The notes: generated by a model from the sequence alone, not told the origin. 41,681 bases of DNA from Bacteroides sp. (GCA_019414725.1 DXLM01000019.1:1-41681), one strand, 5' to 3'. Positions 6,982 to 16,152 are shown, counted from the first letter of the stretch. A program made the numbers and translations.

Positions 6982-7794
6982 ATGAAAATGAAAAACTATT
7001 TAAAAGTTCTTTCTTCTGTAATGTTACTGGCTTTTTTAGGCAGTTGCTCGGGTGAAGAAGGAAAGGAGAGTGTTTCAGGGCAAGGCAGTATCATGGTTGA
7101 TTTGTCGACCAATCTGTCTTATAGTCGCGCTGTAGATGAGAGCGCTTACCGTAACGTAAACAATTATAAGGTATCTCTATATAAAGGAGAAGAACCTGTT
7201 TATACAGATCAGCTTTATGGAGATTTGGATGTAGAACAGAAAGTTGATTTTGGTGTTTCTTATACACTGACCGCTTATTATGGAGAGGATGTTGCTGCTG
7301 GTTACGACAAACTGTACGTAAAGGGTAGTCAGACATTTACGGTATCTCAAGGTGATAAAAAAACTGTTTCTATTCTTTGTAAACCTGCCAATGCCAGAAT
7401 TACTTTGGTTTATAAAGGAAATGGTGATAACGATGCATTCGAAGATTACTTCCAGGATTGTACCGTTACTGTAAAGACCGACTATATGGATGAGGCTTGG
7501 ACTATGAACAAGTCGAATGAAGGTCAGCAGCTTTATCTGAAAACCGGTGATGAAGGTACAAATGCTACTTTGTCCTTCTCTTTAATCGATAAAAATGGTG
7601 AACCTGTATCTGTTGATGGTTTCGATACTTCTAAGGTAATCGATTTGAAACCTTGCTATTCTTATACTTTGACTATCAAGCCGAATAAAACAGCTATTGC
7701 AGGAGGTAAGCTGGGCTTGACTATTACTGTTGATGGTGGGGTAACAGAAGAAGATGTTACTGTTAATATCCCGGGTGATTACATTCCAAATTAA
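6982..7794 (+). CDS. DUF4493-like lipoprotein, first gene of the operon
   Basis: A 270-residue lipoprotein (Cys22 after LGS). After the Cys comes a predicted first strand, GQGSIMVDLS, then YSRAV with Arg49, 27 residues past the Cys. The body fits the DUF4493 pattern: NVNNYKVSLYKGE, then GVSYTLTAYYGEDVAAG, then TFTVSQGDKKTVSILCKPANARI. This layout of two transthyretin-like beta-sandwiches resembles the fimbrillin (type V pilin) superfamily; that kinship is inferred from motif order. It ends in a short tail without a PCMD domain. The next gene starts 17 nt later. Predicted location is the outer membrane, surface-exposed. Confidence 0.72.
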   Translation: MKMKNYLKVLSSVMLLAFLGSCSGEEGKESVSGQGSIMVDLSTNLSYSRAVDESAYRNVNNYKVSLYKGEEPVYTDQLYGDLDVEQKVDFGVSYTLTAYYGEDVAAGYDKLYVKGSQTFTVSQGDKKTVSILCKPANARITLVYKGNGDNDAFEDYFQDCTVTVKTDYMDEAWTMNKSNEGQQLYLKTGDEGTNATLSFSLIDKNGEPVSVDGFDTSKVIDLKPCYSYTLTIKPNKTAIAGGKLGLTITVDGGVTEEDVTVNIPGDYIPN

Positions 7795-7811
7795 GATAAA
7801 ATACGAATAAA

Positions 7812-9155
7812 ATGAAAAAATATAAGAGTTTAATATGGCTTTTAGGCCTTATTGTAAGTTTGTCATCTTGCGAAATGCGTGATGAACTTTTGGGTAAAGG
7901 AGGAGCCGGAGAAAATGCCGGTACACTGGAGCTTGACCTGGCATCTATTTATAACGGAGTAACAATAAGTCGTGCCGGAGAAACTGTAGACGGCGGAACT
8001 ACTACCGGAAGCTTTAATGAAGAAGATGTAAATGTAGACAATTATACACTGGTTGTAACAAATACTGAAACTCAGGAAGAAGCAGCCAGAGGTAAAGTCA
8101 GTGAATTGAAGAACGAAAACGGTAAGGTAGTTCTTCCTTTGGGTGAAGGAAGCTATGCTGTAACTGCTTACAATTACGAAGGTGAAAATGTAAAAGTATC
8201 CGAGCGTCCTTATTTTAAAGGGGAACAGACTTTCTCTGTAAAGAAGGGTATTGCTACAAATGTTGATCTGACTTGTAAACTGGCATGTGTTGAAGTATCA
8301 ATAGGTTTGACAAGCTCGTTTGAAGAAGCTTTTAAAGATGATTATTCAGTAATAGTTGATAATAGAGATGGTGCCACCCAAATATTCGATAAGAGTTCTC
8401 TTGGTAAGAAATATTATTTTCAGGTTCCTGAACGCCAGAACAGCCTGAATGCTTCTATCAAGGCAACTTCTGTAGAAGGTAATTTTATTGAATTGAAAGT
8501 AACTATTCAGAAGCCTTCTGATGCAGAGGGTAGCGAATCTTATTTGGCTGGTGGAGATTCTTTTAATATTCAACTGACAGAAGACGGTTCTACAGATTCT
8601 TATATTTCTATCGGTATTATAGTTGACCTGACATTCACTGAAGTGGGTGAAACAATTAAAATCCCTGTAGGTAATATTATTTATGAAGGTCCGGAAAACC
8701 CGGGTGAAGGTGGTGGTGAAGAACCGGAAGCTTCTATCACATTCAAAGGATTGCCTGCTACTTATACTTGTACCCATGGTGATTCTGATATTGCAGGTTT
8801 GCAGGATGTTCACATCTTAGCTCCTAATGGTATTAAACATCTGAATGTGACTATTTCGGGTGAGATTGCAGCTATGTTAGGCGGGGTAGGCTTACCGAAA
8901 ACATTTGACATCTGTAATATGGATGATGGACTAAAGGAAAAGATCATAGGTTTAGGACTTGTAACAGGAGAGGAGTACATTCAGCTACATGCTGGAACTT
9001 GTACAAAGTTTATCTTTAAGTTGGGAGGATTGTTAGTTTTGATTCCAAAGGTGGTAACATCTGGAAGCAGTACGTTCAATTTGGCAGTTTCAGATGGAGT
9101 AAATACTAATGACGGAGATATTACAGTTATTGTAAATCCAAAGAAAGGAGAGTAA
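7812..9155 (+). CDS. DUF4493-like lipoprotein with extra C-terminal domain
   Basis: A 447-residue lipoprotein (Cys20 after LSS). The first strand is AGTLELDLAS, followed by TISRAG with Arg54. The DUF4493-like body includes VNVDNYTLVVTN, GSYAVTAYNYEGE and GIATNVDLTCKLACVEVSI. A Gly/Pro/Glu linker (~295-310, NPGEGGGEEPE) leads to a ~140-residue beta-rich domain of unknown function, with a counterpart in the 13192 protein (both have a hydrophobic strand, an acidic helix and a late FTSLLP/LLVLIP-type strand). It sits second in the operon, with the next gene 6 nt downstream. A surface role is likely. Confidence 0.7.
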   Translation: MKKYKSLIWLLGLIVSLSSCEMRDELLGKGGAGENAGTLELDLASIYNGVTISRAGETVDGGTTTGSFNEEDVNVDNYTLVVTNTETQEEAARGKVSELKNENGKVVLPLGEGSYAVTAYNYEGENVKVSERPYFKGEQTFSVKKGIATNVDLTCKLACVEVSIGLTSSFEEAFKDDYSVIVDNRDGATQIFDKSSLGKKYYFQVPERQNSLNASIKATSVEGNFIELKVTIQKPSDAEGSESYLAGGDSFNIQLTEDGSTDSYISIGIIVDLTFTEVGETIKIPVGNIIYEGPENPGEGGGEEPEASITFKGLPATYTCTHGDSDIAGLQDVHILAPNGIKHLNVTISGEIAAMLGGVGLPKTFDICNMDDGLKEKIIGLGLVTGEEYIQLHAGTCTKFIFKLGGLLVLIPKVVTSGSSTFNLAVSDGVNTNDGDITVIVNPKKGE

Positions 9156-9161
9156 GAGTTT

Positions 9162-10832
9162 ATGAAATTAACAAATATAATGATAGGATTATTTCTGGGT
9201 GTAGGACTGATTTCTTCCTGCCAGTCAGAAATAGATGAAGCCAAAGGATATGGTTATCTCCAGCTGTCTTCCATTGATGTTAATAAGGGTGTAGAAACTC
9301 GTGCTGACATAACTGAATCGGAAGCAATAGCTGTCGATATATTAGATGAGTCGAATGCTGTAGTACAGCATGCCGACGATTGGAGAAACTTAGATGATGT
9401 GATATTGCCTGTTGCTACATATACCATCAAGGCATATTCAGCCGACAAGAATATGGAAACTCAGGGCTTTGATGCTCAGCCTTATTATGCAGGACAAAAA
9501 GATGTAGTAATCGAAGCCAATAAGGCAAAGAATGTAAACATTACTTGTAAGCTGGCTCAGACAATGGTTTCTGTAAATTGTTCGGAAACTTTTAAATCTA
9601 CTTTTGCTGGTTATACATGTTATATAGAAGGTGCTGATGCGCTGAGCATTCCATTTGTAGAAGATGAAGCACGTGCTGCTTATGTAAAAGCTGGTCAGCC
9701 TTTGACTGTAAAAGTTGATTTCGGTAATGGAAAGTCTTTCTCTCAGGAAATCACTTCGAAAGCGGAAGCTGCTTATCACTATAAAGTAAATCTGGATATT
9801 ACGGAAGGTAATGCCGGATTCGATATATCTGTAGACCAGACTATTCATCAGTACGACGTAACAGTAAAAGTACCTACCAAGCAGGAAAGTGCTGATATGG
9901 TAACCAGCGATATTAAGAACGATGCTTCTAAGGTTTGGGGACAGTTTGCTTATTTGTCGGGTTCTTGTAATTTAGCGGAAATTACTTCTCCGGTACAGTT
10001 CCGTTACAAGAAGAAAGCCGATGCTGAATGGACTACAATTGAAGCTGTTCAGGAAGAAGGCACCAAGAACTATTCAGCAAAGGTTGCCCCGCTAGATTTC
10101 GGTACGGAGTACGAATATTACATTTTGTGTGGAGATAAAGCAGGTGAAACTTGTACGTTTACTACAGAATCGTATGTGGAAATTCCGAACCTGAACTTTG
10201 ATACATGGAGTCAGAATGAAAAGGACTGGTATCCGAATGCTGATGCTTCTAATAGTTATTGGTCAACTGGAAATGAGGGTGTGACTTTAGGAGGAAACTC
10301 TAATAGTGTAGGAGTCAGTGACTCTTATAGTGGGTTGGCTGCTCAGTTGCAGACTGTAGAAGTTACTATGTTTGTTTTTGTAAAAGTAAAAGCCGCAGGG
10401 AATATTTTTATTGGAAGCTATAAAACAAATGCCCAAGATCCTGCTTCAAGTGTAACATTTGGTAGAGATTATTCAGGAGCTCGTCCGACTAAGTTGTCAG
10501 GGTACTTTAAATATCAGCCGGGGGCAACAATGTCTGATGGAAGTGTTCCGTCTGAAAAATTGGAAAAAGATGAGTGTGATATTTATATTCAGTTATGGTC
10601 GGGAGGTGAAACTATCGGCGAAGGACATTTCATAACAAATGAAACTGTTTCAGAATACACACATTTTGAAATTCCTATAGAATATACAGTAACAAACAAA
10701 CGTCCTGATAAGATTGCAATTGTAGCAACTTCTAGCCGTTATGGTGGATATTTTGACGGAATGAATGTAATTGGTCAGCTGGCGATTGGCAGTACCCTTT
10801 GGGTAGATGATTTTGAATTGTCATACTATTAA
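9162..10832 (+). CDS. DUF4493-like/PCMD fusion lipoprotein
   Basis: A 556-residue lipoprotein (Cys20 after ISS). Order: a DUF4493-like N-terminal region (~28-225), with first strand GYGYLQLSSI, VETRAD (Arg47), VATYTIKAYSAD and KNVNITCKLAQTMVSV; a fibronectin III-like sandwich (~250-340, QFRYKKKADAEWTTI and GTEYEYYILCGD); and a PCMD domain (~345-556) beginning FDTWSQNEKDWYPN and ending GSTLWVDDFELSYY. The fibronectin-like and PCMD parts are closely similar to those of the protein at 11580, which has a different N-terminus, so the module was probably duplicated and swapped. The fusion links the DUF4493 and PCMD families into one system. Confidence 0.78.
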   Translation: MKLTNIMIGLFLGVGLISSCQSEIDEAKGYGYLQLSSIDVNKGVETRADITESEAIAVDILDESNAVVQHADDWRNLDDVILPVATYTIKAYSADKNMETQGFDAQPYYAGQKDVVIEANKAKNVNITCKLAQTMVSVNCSETFKSTFAGYTCYIEGADALSIPFVEDEARAAYVKAGQPLTVKVDFGNGKSFSQEITSKAEAAYHYKVNLDITEGNAGFDISVDQTIHQYDVTVKVPTKQESADMVTSDIKNDASKVWGQFAYLSGSCNLAEITSPVQFRYKKKADAEWTTIEAVQEEGTKNYSAKVAPLDFGTEYEYYILCGDKAGETCTFTTESYVEIPNLNFDTWSQNEKDWYPNADASNSYWSTGNEGVTLGGNSNSVGVSDSYSGLAAQLQTVEVTMFVFVKVKAAGNIFIGSYKTNAQDPASSVTFGRDYSGARPTKLSGYFKYQPGATMSDGSVPSEKLEKDECDIYIQLWSGGETIGEGHFITNETVSEYTHFEIPIEYTVTNKRPDKIAIVATSSRYGGYFDGMNVIGQLAIGSTLWVDDFELSYY

Positions 10833-10839
10833 TGTTTGC

Positions 10840-11568
10840 ATGAAGAAATATTTCATTTTATTATTAACCTTTTTGTGCGTAACTTCGGTCTACGCACGAA
10901 AAGGTTATGATCGTAATATAAAGCCCTCCTTATTTGTTCCGAAAGGATCGTGGATGGGAGGTGTCACATTCTCTTATACAGAATTGACCGGTGATAATTA
11001 TAAGCTTCTGATATTGGATGATGTAAACGGTGAAGGGTATACCTTTAAGGTAAGTCCATATGCCGGATATTTTTTCCGTGATAATATGGCTGCCGGTGTG
11101 CGTTTGAATTATAACCGTACCTATGCGGATATAGGTAGTATTAATCTGGATTTGGGAGATGACCTGACATTCGATATCAGCGATTATAAATATCTGGAGC
11201 ATGAATATACTGCTGCCGGATTTTTACGCACATATATGGGGCTGGGAAACAGTAAAGTTTTTGGCTTTTTCAATGAGCTTCGTCTGACGTATGGATATGG
11301 TCAGGGAAAAACGTTGTCCGGGTCGGATGAGAAAGCTACGGGTACCTATCAGACCTCTCATCGTTTACAGATTGGTGCGGCGCCGGGCTTGACGGCTTTC
11401 GTTACGAACAATATGGCAGTCGAGGTGTCGATTAATGTTGTCGGTTTGGATTTTAAATGGATTGAACAGACAACCAATCAGGTAGAACATGGTTCGTACC
11501 GTCAGAGCTCGGCTGATTTTAAGATTAATATATTTTCGATAAATATAGGTATCTGTACCTATTTTTAA
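10840..11568 (+). CDS. Outer-membrane beta-barrel protein
   Basis: I start at the ATG at 10840 (242 residues) because it begins a signal peptide, MKKYFILLLTFLCV, cut after about Ala19; an upstream in-frame start at 10807 would lie inside the previous gene. The mature part has alternating beta-strands with aromatic girdles (YAGYFFRDNMAAGVRLNYNR, FGFFNELRLTYGYGQG) and ends in Phe (INIGICTYF), as outer-membrane barrels do. It is the only non-lipoprotein of the operon, between two PCMD lipoproteins, 7 nt after the previous stop and 11 nt before the next start. It could be the membrane anchor or pore for the lipoproteins. Confidence 0.8.
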   Translation: MKKYFILLLTFLCVTSVYARKGYDRNIKPSLFVPKGSWMGGVTFSYTELTGDNYKLLILDDVNGEGYTFKVSPYAGYFFRDNMAAGVRLNYNRTYADIGSINLDLGDDLTFDISDYKYLEHEYTAAGFLRTYMGLGNSKVFGFFNELRLTYGYGQGKTLSGSDEKATGTYQTSHRLQIGAAPGLTAFVTNNMAVEVSINVVGLDFKWIEQTTNQVEHGSYRQSSADFKINIFSINIGICTYF

Positions 11569-11579
11569 ACTGATGGATT

Positions 11580-13199
11580 ATGATAATGAAGGCTTTGAAA
11601 TATAGCTTTGCTTTTCTTTTATTGCTGAACATGTCTTCGTGTATAGAAAATGATATTCCTTACCCTTATATTGAGGGAGTAATTCAGGAATTTCAGGTGG
11701 AAGGAATGCAAGGGGAGGCTGTGTTCAATAATCAGGCTCGTACTATTGAACTTACTATAGGGGAGGATGCTTTTATTGACAGTTTACCTGTTACGAAACT
11801 GATTGCCAATACGGAAGCTTCAATCTCTCCGGATGTTGCAGCATGTATTAAACCGAATGGTTTTCCTAATTTCAGTTTTAGTTCGCTGTCAGAACTTCCT
11901 GCTAATGCCAATACGGCTATTGATTTTACGAATCCAGTTAGAATCTTGTTGAAAACTTATCAGGATTATCAGTGGAGGGTGACTGTAAAGCAAGAAATTG
12001 AACGTGTGATTGAGGTGGAGAATCAGTCGGGTACTGCTCCTTCATTGGACTTATATAATCATGTTGCTATTATTTATGTCACGGAAGATGCTGATTACCG
12101 GAATATCAAGATTAAAAAATTAAATCTGGAGGGCTCAAAAACAGTATTAGATCCAGATCCGGCAACAGTAACGGATTTTACTCGTCCACGTGTGTTTAAG
12201 GCTTACCGTAATGGCAGATATATATGCGACTGGACGGTGGATGTACAGAAATCATCGGTAGCCGCTTCTGTAGAAAAAGTAAATGCATGGGCTACTAAGG
12301 CTTATATCAGTGGAAGTTTTCGTGCTGGAACTGATATCTCTGTGGAATATCGTGTGAAAGGTAATGAGGAATGGACGAAATTGGATAATTCGGCTATTAC
12401 TGAAACAGGAAGCACTTCTTATTCTGCTGAACTTACGGGGTTGCAGAGTGGTACGGATTATGAAGTACGGGCACTGGCCGGAGGTAGTGAAGGCGATGTA
12501 TATTCTTTCCAGACGGAAACGATTGTGACTCTTCCCAACATGAATTTCGAAACTTGGACACAGGATGGAAAAACTTGGTATCCGAACCCTGTTGCCGATA
12601 ATCTGGATGATCCACAGGCTTATTGGGCTACAGGTAATGAGGGAGTGACTATTTATAAGGAGTCGAGTACCGTACCTGTTACAGGTAGTGATGCTTATAA
12701 AGGAAAGGCTGCCAAAATGTATACGTACGGAGATATTTTATTGGTCGGTGCTGCTGCCGGTAATTTGTTTATCGGGACTTATAAAACGAATGTAGGAAAA
12801 CCTGAGTCGAGTCCGTCGTTTGGACGTGCTTATTCTGGAGCCCGTCCTACAAAACTGAGTGGGTATTATAAATATAAATCAATGCCTGTTACATACGCTG
12901 GTACTGTTCCCGGAAATCTGAAAACAGATCAATGCCATATTTATTTAAGATTATGGGATGATGCCGGACAGGAAATAGCTTATGGTGAGTTTATTGGTAC
13001 AGAGACTGTTACTGAATATACGAAATTTGAGTTTGATATTAAGTATAGTAATACTGAATCGAAACCTGCGAAAATCGCGATTGTTGCTACTTCCAGTAAG
13101 TATGGCGGTGATTTTGATGAGAATGGAAAGAAAGTAATCGGACAGGTTGGCGACGGCAGTACGTTGTGGGTAGATGAATTTGAATTAGGTTATGAATAA
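11580..13199 (+). CDS. PCMD-domain lipoprotein with fibronectin-like module
   Basis: A 539-residue lipoprotein (Cys21 after MSS). A second ATG two codons in (11586) is an equally good start. Two N-terminal beta-sandwich segments (~30-215, DUF5018-like, each closing in a WRVTV or CDWTVDV strand) replace the DUF4493 part seen in its neighbour. A fibronectin III-like domain (~220-315, SVEYRVKGNEEWTKL) and a PCMD domain (~320-539, FETWTQDGKTWYPN, YSGARPTKLSGYYKYK, KIAIVATSSKYGG, GSTLWVDEFELGYE) follow. The last two domains closely match those at 9162-10832. Its 3' end overlaps the next gene by 8 nt, implying translational coupling. Confidence 0.78.
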   Translation: MIMKALKYSFAFLLLLNMSSCIENDIPYPYIEGVIQEFQVEGMQGEAVFNNQARTIELTIGEDAFIDSLPVTKLIANTEASISPDVAACIKPNGFPNFSFSSLSELPANANTAIDFTNPVRILLKTYQDYQWRVTVKQEIERVIEVENQSGTAPSLDLYNHVAIIYVTEDADYRNIKIKKLNLEGSKTVLDPDPATVTDFTRPRVFKAYRNGRYICDWTVDVQKSSVAASVEKVNAWATKAYISGSFRAGTDISVEYRVKGNEEWTKLDNSAITETGSTSYSAELTGLQSGTDYEVRALAGGSEGDVYSFQTETIVTLPNMNFETWTQDGKTWYPNPVADNLDDPQAYWATGNEGVTIYKESSTVPVTGSDAYKGKAAKMYTYGDILLVGAAAGNLFIGTYKTNVGKPESSPSFGRAYSGARPTKLSGYYKYKSMPVTYAGTVPGNLKTDQCHIYLRLWDDAGQEIAYGEFIGTETVTEYTKFEFDIKYSNTESKPAKIAIVATSSKYGGDFDENGKKVIGQVGDGSTLWVDEFELGYE

Positions 13200-15387
13200 A
13201 TTAGTTATTGAATATATGAAGTGGATAGGAGGCTTGTGCTCGCTGCTGCTATGTATGCTACTGGGAGGGTGTCAGGAGAATGAGGAAACTGATTTATCTG
13301 GCAAAACGGGATTGCTTGTTACCTTGACTGATGAGGATAATAAAGCATATTCACGTAAAGCTCCTTCTGAGTTGGAAGATCCGCTGACAGAAATGTTTCA
13401 GTTGAAGATTCTATATAGTGGTACCGATAAATCTGCCTATAAGGGAACTTGTAAGGAATATGTTTTATTACAGGAAGGCCTGTACGATTTGACTGCTACG
13501 TATGGTGATAATCCAGTGATTGCATTGGATGCTCCCTATTATGTAGGAAGTTTGAATGCACGGGAAGTGATAAAAGGAGAAATGACTTCAGCTTCTATAT
13601 CTTGCTCTGTAGCCAATTCTCTGTTGTCTGTCATTTATAACAGAGAGAGTCTGAACAAGATGTATGAATCCTATTTCGTAACAGTATCTGTAGGCAGTGA
13701 GTCTGTCGATCTGGATGCTGATTCAGGAAAGAGTGCTTATTTTCGTGCAGGTTCGTCAGTGAAGCTGGTTTTCCATGGCCGTTTATCTGGTACGGGAAAA
13801 GAGGTCGTATATGATATTCCGGATCAGGAGCAGTTTGCAAATATTGCAGTAAAGACTCATGTAAAGGTTACATTAGGTCTGGATGATTCAGAAATTTCAT
13901 CGGGAGTAGGTATTTCTATTGAGAAACTTGAAACGGAAACGGTTTCTATTGCTGAAACGATACCTTCAGAGTTTATGCCTAAGCCGAAATTGGAATCGGA
14001 TGGTTTTCTGAATAACGAGCTCTCGTTCGCTGAAACAGAAAAAAAATCGGCAACTATTCGTTTGAAACTTTCATCTGCCTTGCAGGAGTTGAAGTTGAAA
14101 TTTAATTCGGCAGATACTAAGTTTGCTGGATTGGAACAAGGAAAAGAATATTTGTTGTCTAGTGCTGAAGATAAGTCTGCGATTGAAAATGCATTAGGTA
14201 TTTCCTTACCGGAAGTTGGAGCAACGGAGGCTGTTTTGGATTTTACTTCTTTATTACCACAGCTGATGACGAATAAGGGAGCAACTGTTACGTCAACAAT
14301 AGAAGTGGATGTGAAGGCCAATAACCGCTGGGCTAGTGAAGATGCAACAGTAAATCGGGTTTATACACTTAAGTGTAATAAGCCGGAGTTCTCTATCGTA
14401 ACTAATCCGGGAAACTTCTGGTGTAAGGAATTTAGTGTAGACAGCTGTGATATAAAGACTGGAGATATCGAAACGATTTCGCAGAAAATTCAATATCAAT
14501 ATCGTAAGAAAGGCGACGAGCAATGGATAGACTGTGATCGCTTGGTACAGTTTGACGACTATCCTGTGGATAAGCAATATCAGATACGTGCTGTTTATCG
14601 TGAGGGTATCGAAACAGAGCCAGTGGATGTGGTGCTGGAAACTCCGCAACAGTTACCGAATTCGGATATGGAAGAATGGTATATTGAGGAAAAGAAAAAA
14701 TCGGGTACATGGCCCTCTAAGGATAAAACTTATTACACTTTCCATCCTTATGCAGAAGGTAATGCCAGCTCGTCTTGGTGGGCAACAAACAACGATAAAG
14801 CTCAAGGAGGAACGTATGCTTTTGGAATTTGGTATGAAGGTTGCTTTGCATCCTGTGTCAGTTATACAGAAGATGCTCATGGAGGCACAAAAGCTGCGTT
14901 GATGTATCTTTCGGGATGTGGTGATGGCTATGCCAATACTGCGGGTACTTATGTCGGTGGTGCTATGGTAGGTAGCTTGTTTATTGGAACTTATGACTCT
15001 GGTATTATACAAGGGCATGATTTTGGTTCTCGTCCAACTTCGATGTCTTTTTGGTATAAATATAAGCCCTATAATTCTGATGCTTTCAAGGTTGTTGTGT
15101 CTTTAAAGAATGGAGATCGGGAAATTGCAACTGGAACGTATGAACCTGCTGCCTCTTCGGAAGAAAATGGTGAATATGGACACGCCACAGTTGATTTTAA
15201 TTATACTGAACCTTTTGAGAAAGCAACTTCTATATGTGTGCAGTTTTTGGCCTCGAATAAAACTTCACTTTCTCAGAGTGATTTTGATTTAGGAACAACT
15301 ATAACTTATCCAGTGATTGGCGATTGGACTGTGCATATGGGAAGTATTTTGAAGATAGATGATATTTCCTTGGCATTTGATAAATAA
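13192..15387 (+). CDS. Large DUF4493-like/PCMD fusion lipoprotein
   Basis: 731 residues from the ATG at 13192, which overlaps the previous stop; an ATG eight codons later (13216, MKWIGGLC) gives a more typical signal. The lipobox is MLLGGC (Cys27). The first strand GLLVTLTD is followed by AYSRKA (Arg55). A DUF4493-like region (~35-265) is followed by a beta-rich domain (~270-400, KLESDGFLNN to TSLLPQLM) related to the C-terminus of the 7812 protein, a short fibronectin-like segment (~405-485, IQYQYRKKGDEQW) and a divergent PCMD domain (~490-731, SDMEEWYI, GSLFIGTY, RPTSMSFWYKYKP, GSILKIDDISL). This is the most complete arrangement in the operon. Confidence 0.76.
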   Translation: MNKLVIEYMKWIGGLCSLLLCMLLGGCQENEETDLSGKTGLLVTLTDEDNKAYSRKAPSELEDPLTEMFQLKILYSGTDKSAYKGTCKEYVLLQEGLYDLTATYGDNPVIALDAPYYVGSLNAREVIKGEMTSASISCSVANSLLSVIYNRESLNKMYESYFVTVSVGSESVDLDADSGKSAYFRAGSSVKLVFHGRLSGTGKEVVYDIPDQEQFANIAVKTHVKVTLGLDDSEISSGVGISIEKLETETVSIAETIPSEFMPKPKLESDGFLNNELSFAETEKKSATIRLKLSSALQELKLKFNSADTKFAGLEQGKEYLLSSAEDKSAIENALGISLPEVGATEAVLDFTSLLPQLMTNKGATVTSTIEVDVKANNRWASEDATVNRVYTLKCNKPEFSIVTNPGNFWCKEFSVDSCDIKTGDIETISQKIQYQYRKKGDEQWIDCDRLVQFDDYPVDKQYQIRAVYREGIETEPVDVVLETPQQLPNSDMEEWYIEEKKKSGTWPSKDKTYYTFHPYAEGNASSSWWATNNDKAQGGTYAFGIWYEGCFASCVSYTEDAHGGTKAALMYLSGCGDGYANTAGTYVGGAMVGSLFIGTYDSGIIQGHDFGSRPTSMSFWYKYKPYNSDAFKVVVSLKNGDREIATGTYEPAASSEENGEYGHATVDFNYTEPFEKATSICVQFLASNKTSLSQSDFDLGTTITYPVIGDWTVHMGSILKIDDISLAFDK

Positions 15388-15398
15388 AAGATGAAGTC

Positions 15399-16094
15399 AT
15401 GAAACGAAATATACTTTATATATTGTGTGGAATCTTTTTGCTGATTGGTTGTCAGCAAAAAGAAGTTTTATCTGGGGCAGGTTATATGTCTGTTTCTGGT
15501 ATAGAAGTCCAATCGCAAACTGTGGCAGAAGTCGCTTCGCGTTCAACTGATGATATAATCTGGACTGTTGAATTGTGGAAGGGGGGTGAGATGCTTCGCA
15601 CACTTTCTACTGAAGAAATGCAGAATAAAATCGAATTGGATGCTGCAGATGATTATATGTTGAAAGTGTATAGTCCGAATTATGGAGTGGAAAAAAGCTG
15701 GACTAATGAAGAGAAAGGTGAGCCTGTTTATTATACGGAAGTTCCTTTTGTCGTAAAACGGGGAGAAACTACTGGATTGAAAGTTCAGGTTCCTACGATT
15801 ACATTTGCTGTAAGCCTAAATCTGTCGGAGGTGATCGGGGATTGGTTACAGGAATATGATTTTACAGTGACTGCTGGAGATAGAACTGTAGCTTTAGACA
15901 ATGGAGATATTGTTTATTTTCCCTATTCTGAAGGTGTTTCTTTCAGTTATCAGTTGACTTTGACAAACTCTGATTCAGAAACGAATACATTAAATGGTGA
16001 TTGGGGAAAAGATGAAGGAGAAGTCATAAACACAAATACGATATATACTGTTGTTTACAACTGGGATACTCATTCTTTGTCTTTGAAAGAGTAA
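15399..16094 (+). CDS. DUF4493-like lipoprotein, last gene of the operon
   Basis: A 231-residue lipoprotein (Cys18 after LIG). The first strand GAGYMSVSGIE is followed by VASRST (Arg48), the same spacing as in the other four DUF4493-like proteins. The body is shorter than its paralogues and more divergent: WTVELWKGGE, DDYMLKVYSPN, PFVVKRGETTGLKVQVP. The usual CKLA motif after the second block is replaced by VPTITFAVSL. It begins 11 nt after the previous stop and is followed by a terminator, so it closes the operon. A stand-alone, divergent DUF4493 unit at the end could be a specialised subunit such as a cap; that is conjecture. Confidence 0.65.
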   Translation: MKRNILYILCGIFLLIGCQQKEVLSGAGYMSVSGIEVQSQTVAEVASRSTDDIIWTVELWKGGEMLRTLSTEEMQNKIELDAADDYMLKVYSPNYGVEKSWTNEEKGEPVYYTEVPFVVKRGETTGLKVQVPTITFAVSLNLSEVIGDWLQEYDFTVTAGDRTVALDNGDIVYFPYSEGVSFSYQLTLTNSDSETNTLNGDWGKDEGEVINTNTIYTVVYNWDTHSLSLKE

Positions 16095-16112
16095 AGGATT
16101 GATAACATTCAC

Positions 16113-16152
16113 AAAATCCTTCTTGTTCTTCATGAATAAAGGAGGATTTTTT
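16113..16152 (+). terminator. Terminator of the seven-gene operon
   Basis: AAAATCCTTC (16113-16122) pairs with GGAGGATTTT (16141-16150) with one G-U pair and an 18-nt loop, and is followed by TTG. It lies 18 nt after the last stop. Confidence 0.65.

Noticed and set aside
8346..8813. Reverse frame of 155 residues inside the 7812 lipoprotein gene
   Set aside because: Antisense to a coherent operon gene, with no signal, motif or ribosome-binding context.
10807..10839. Upstream start for the barrel gene at 10840
   Set aside because: It would overlap the previous gene and bury the signal peptide behind eleven polar residues.
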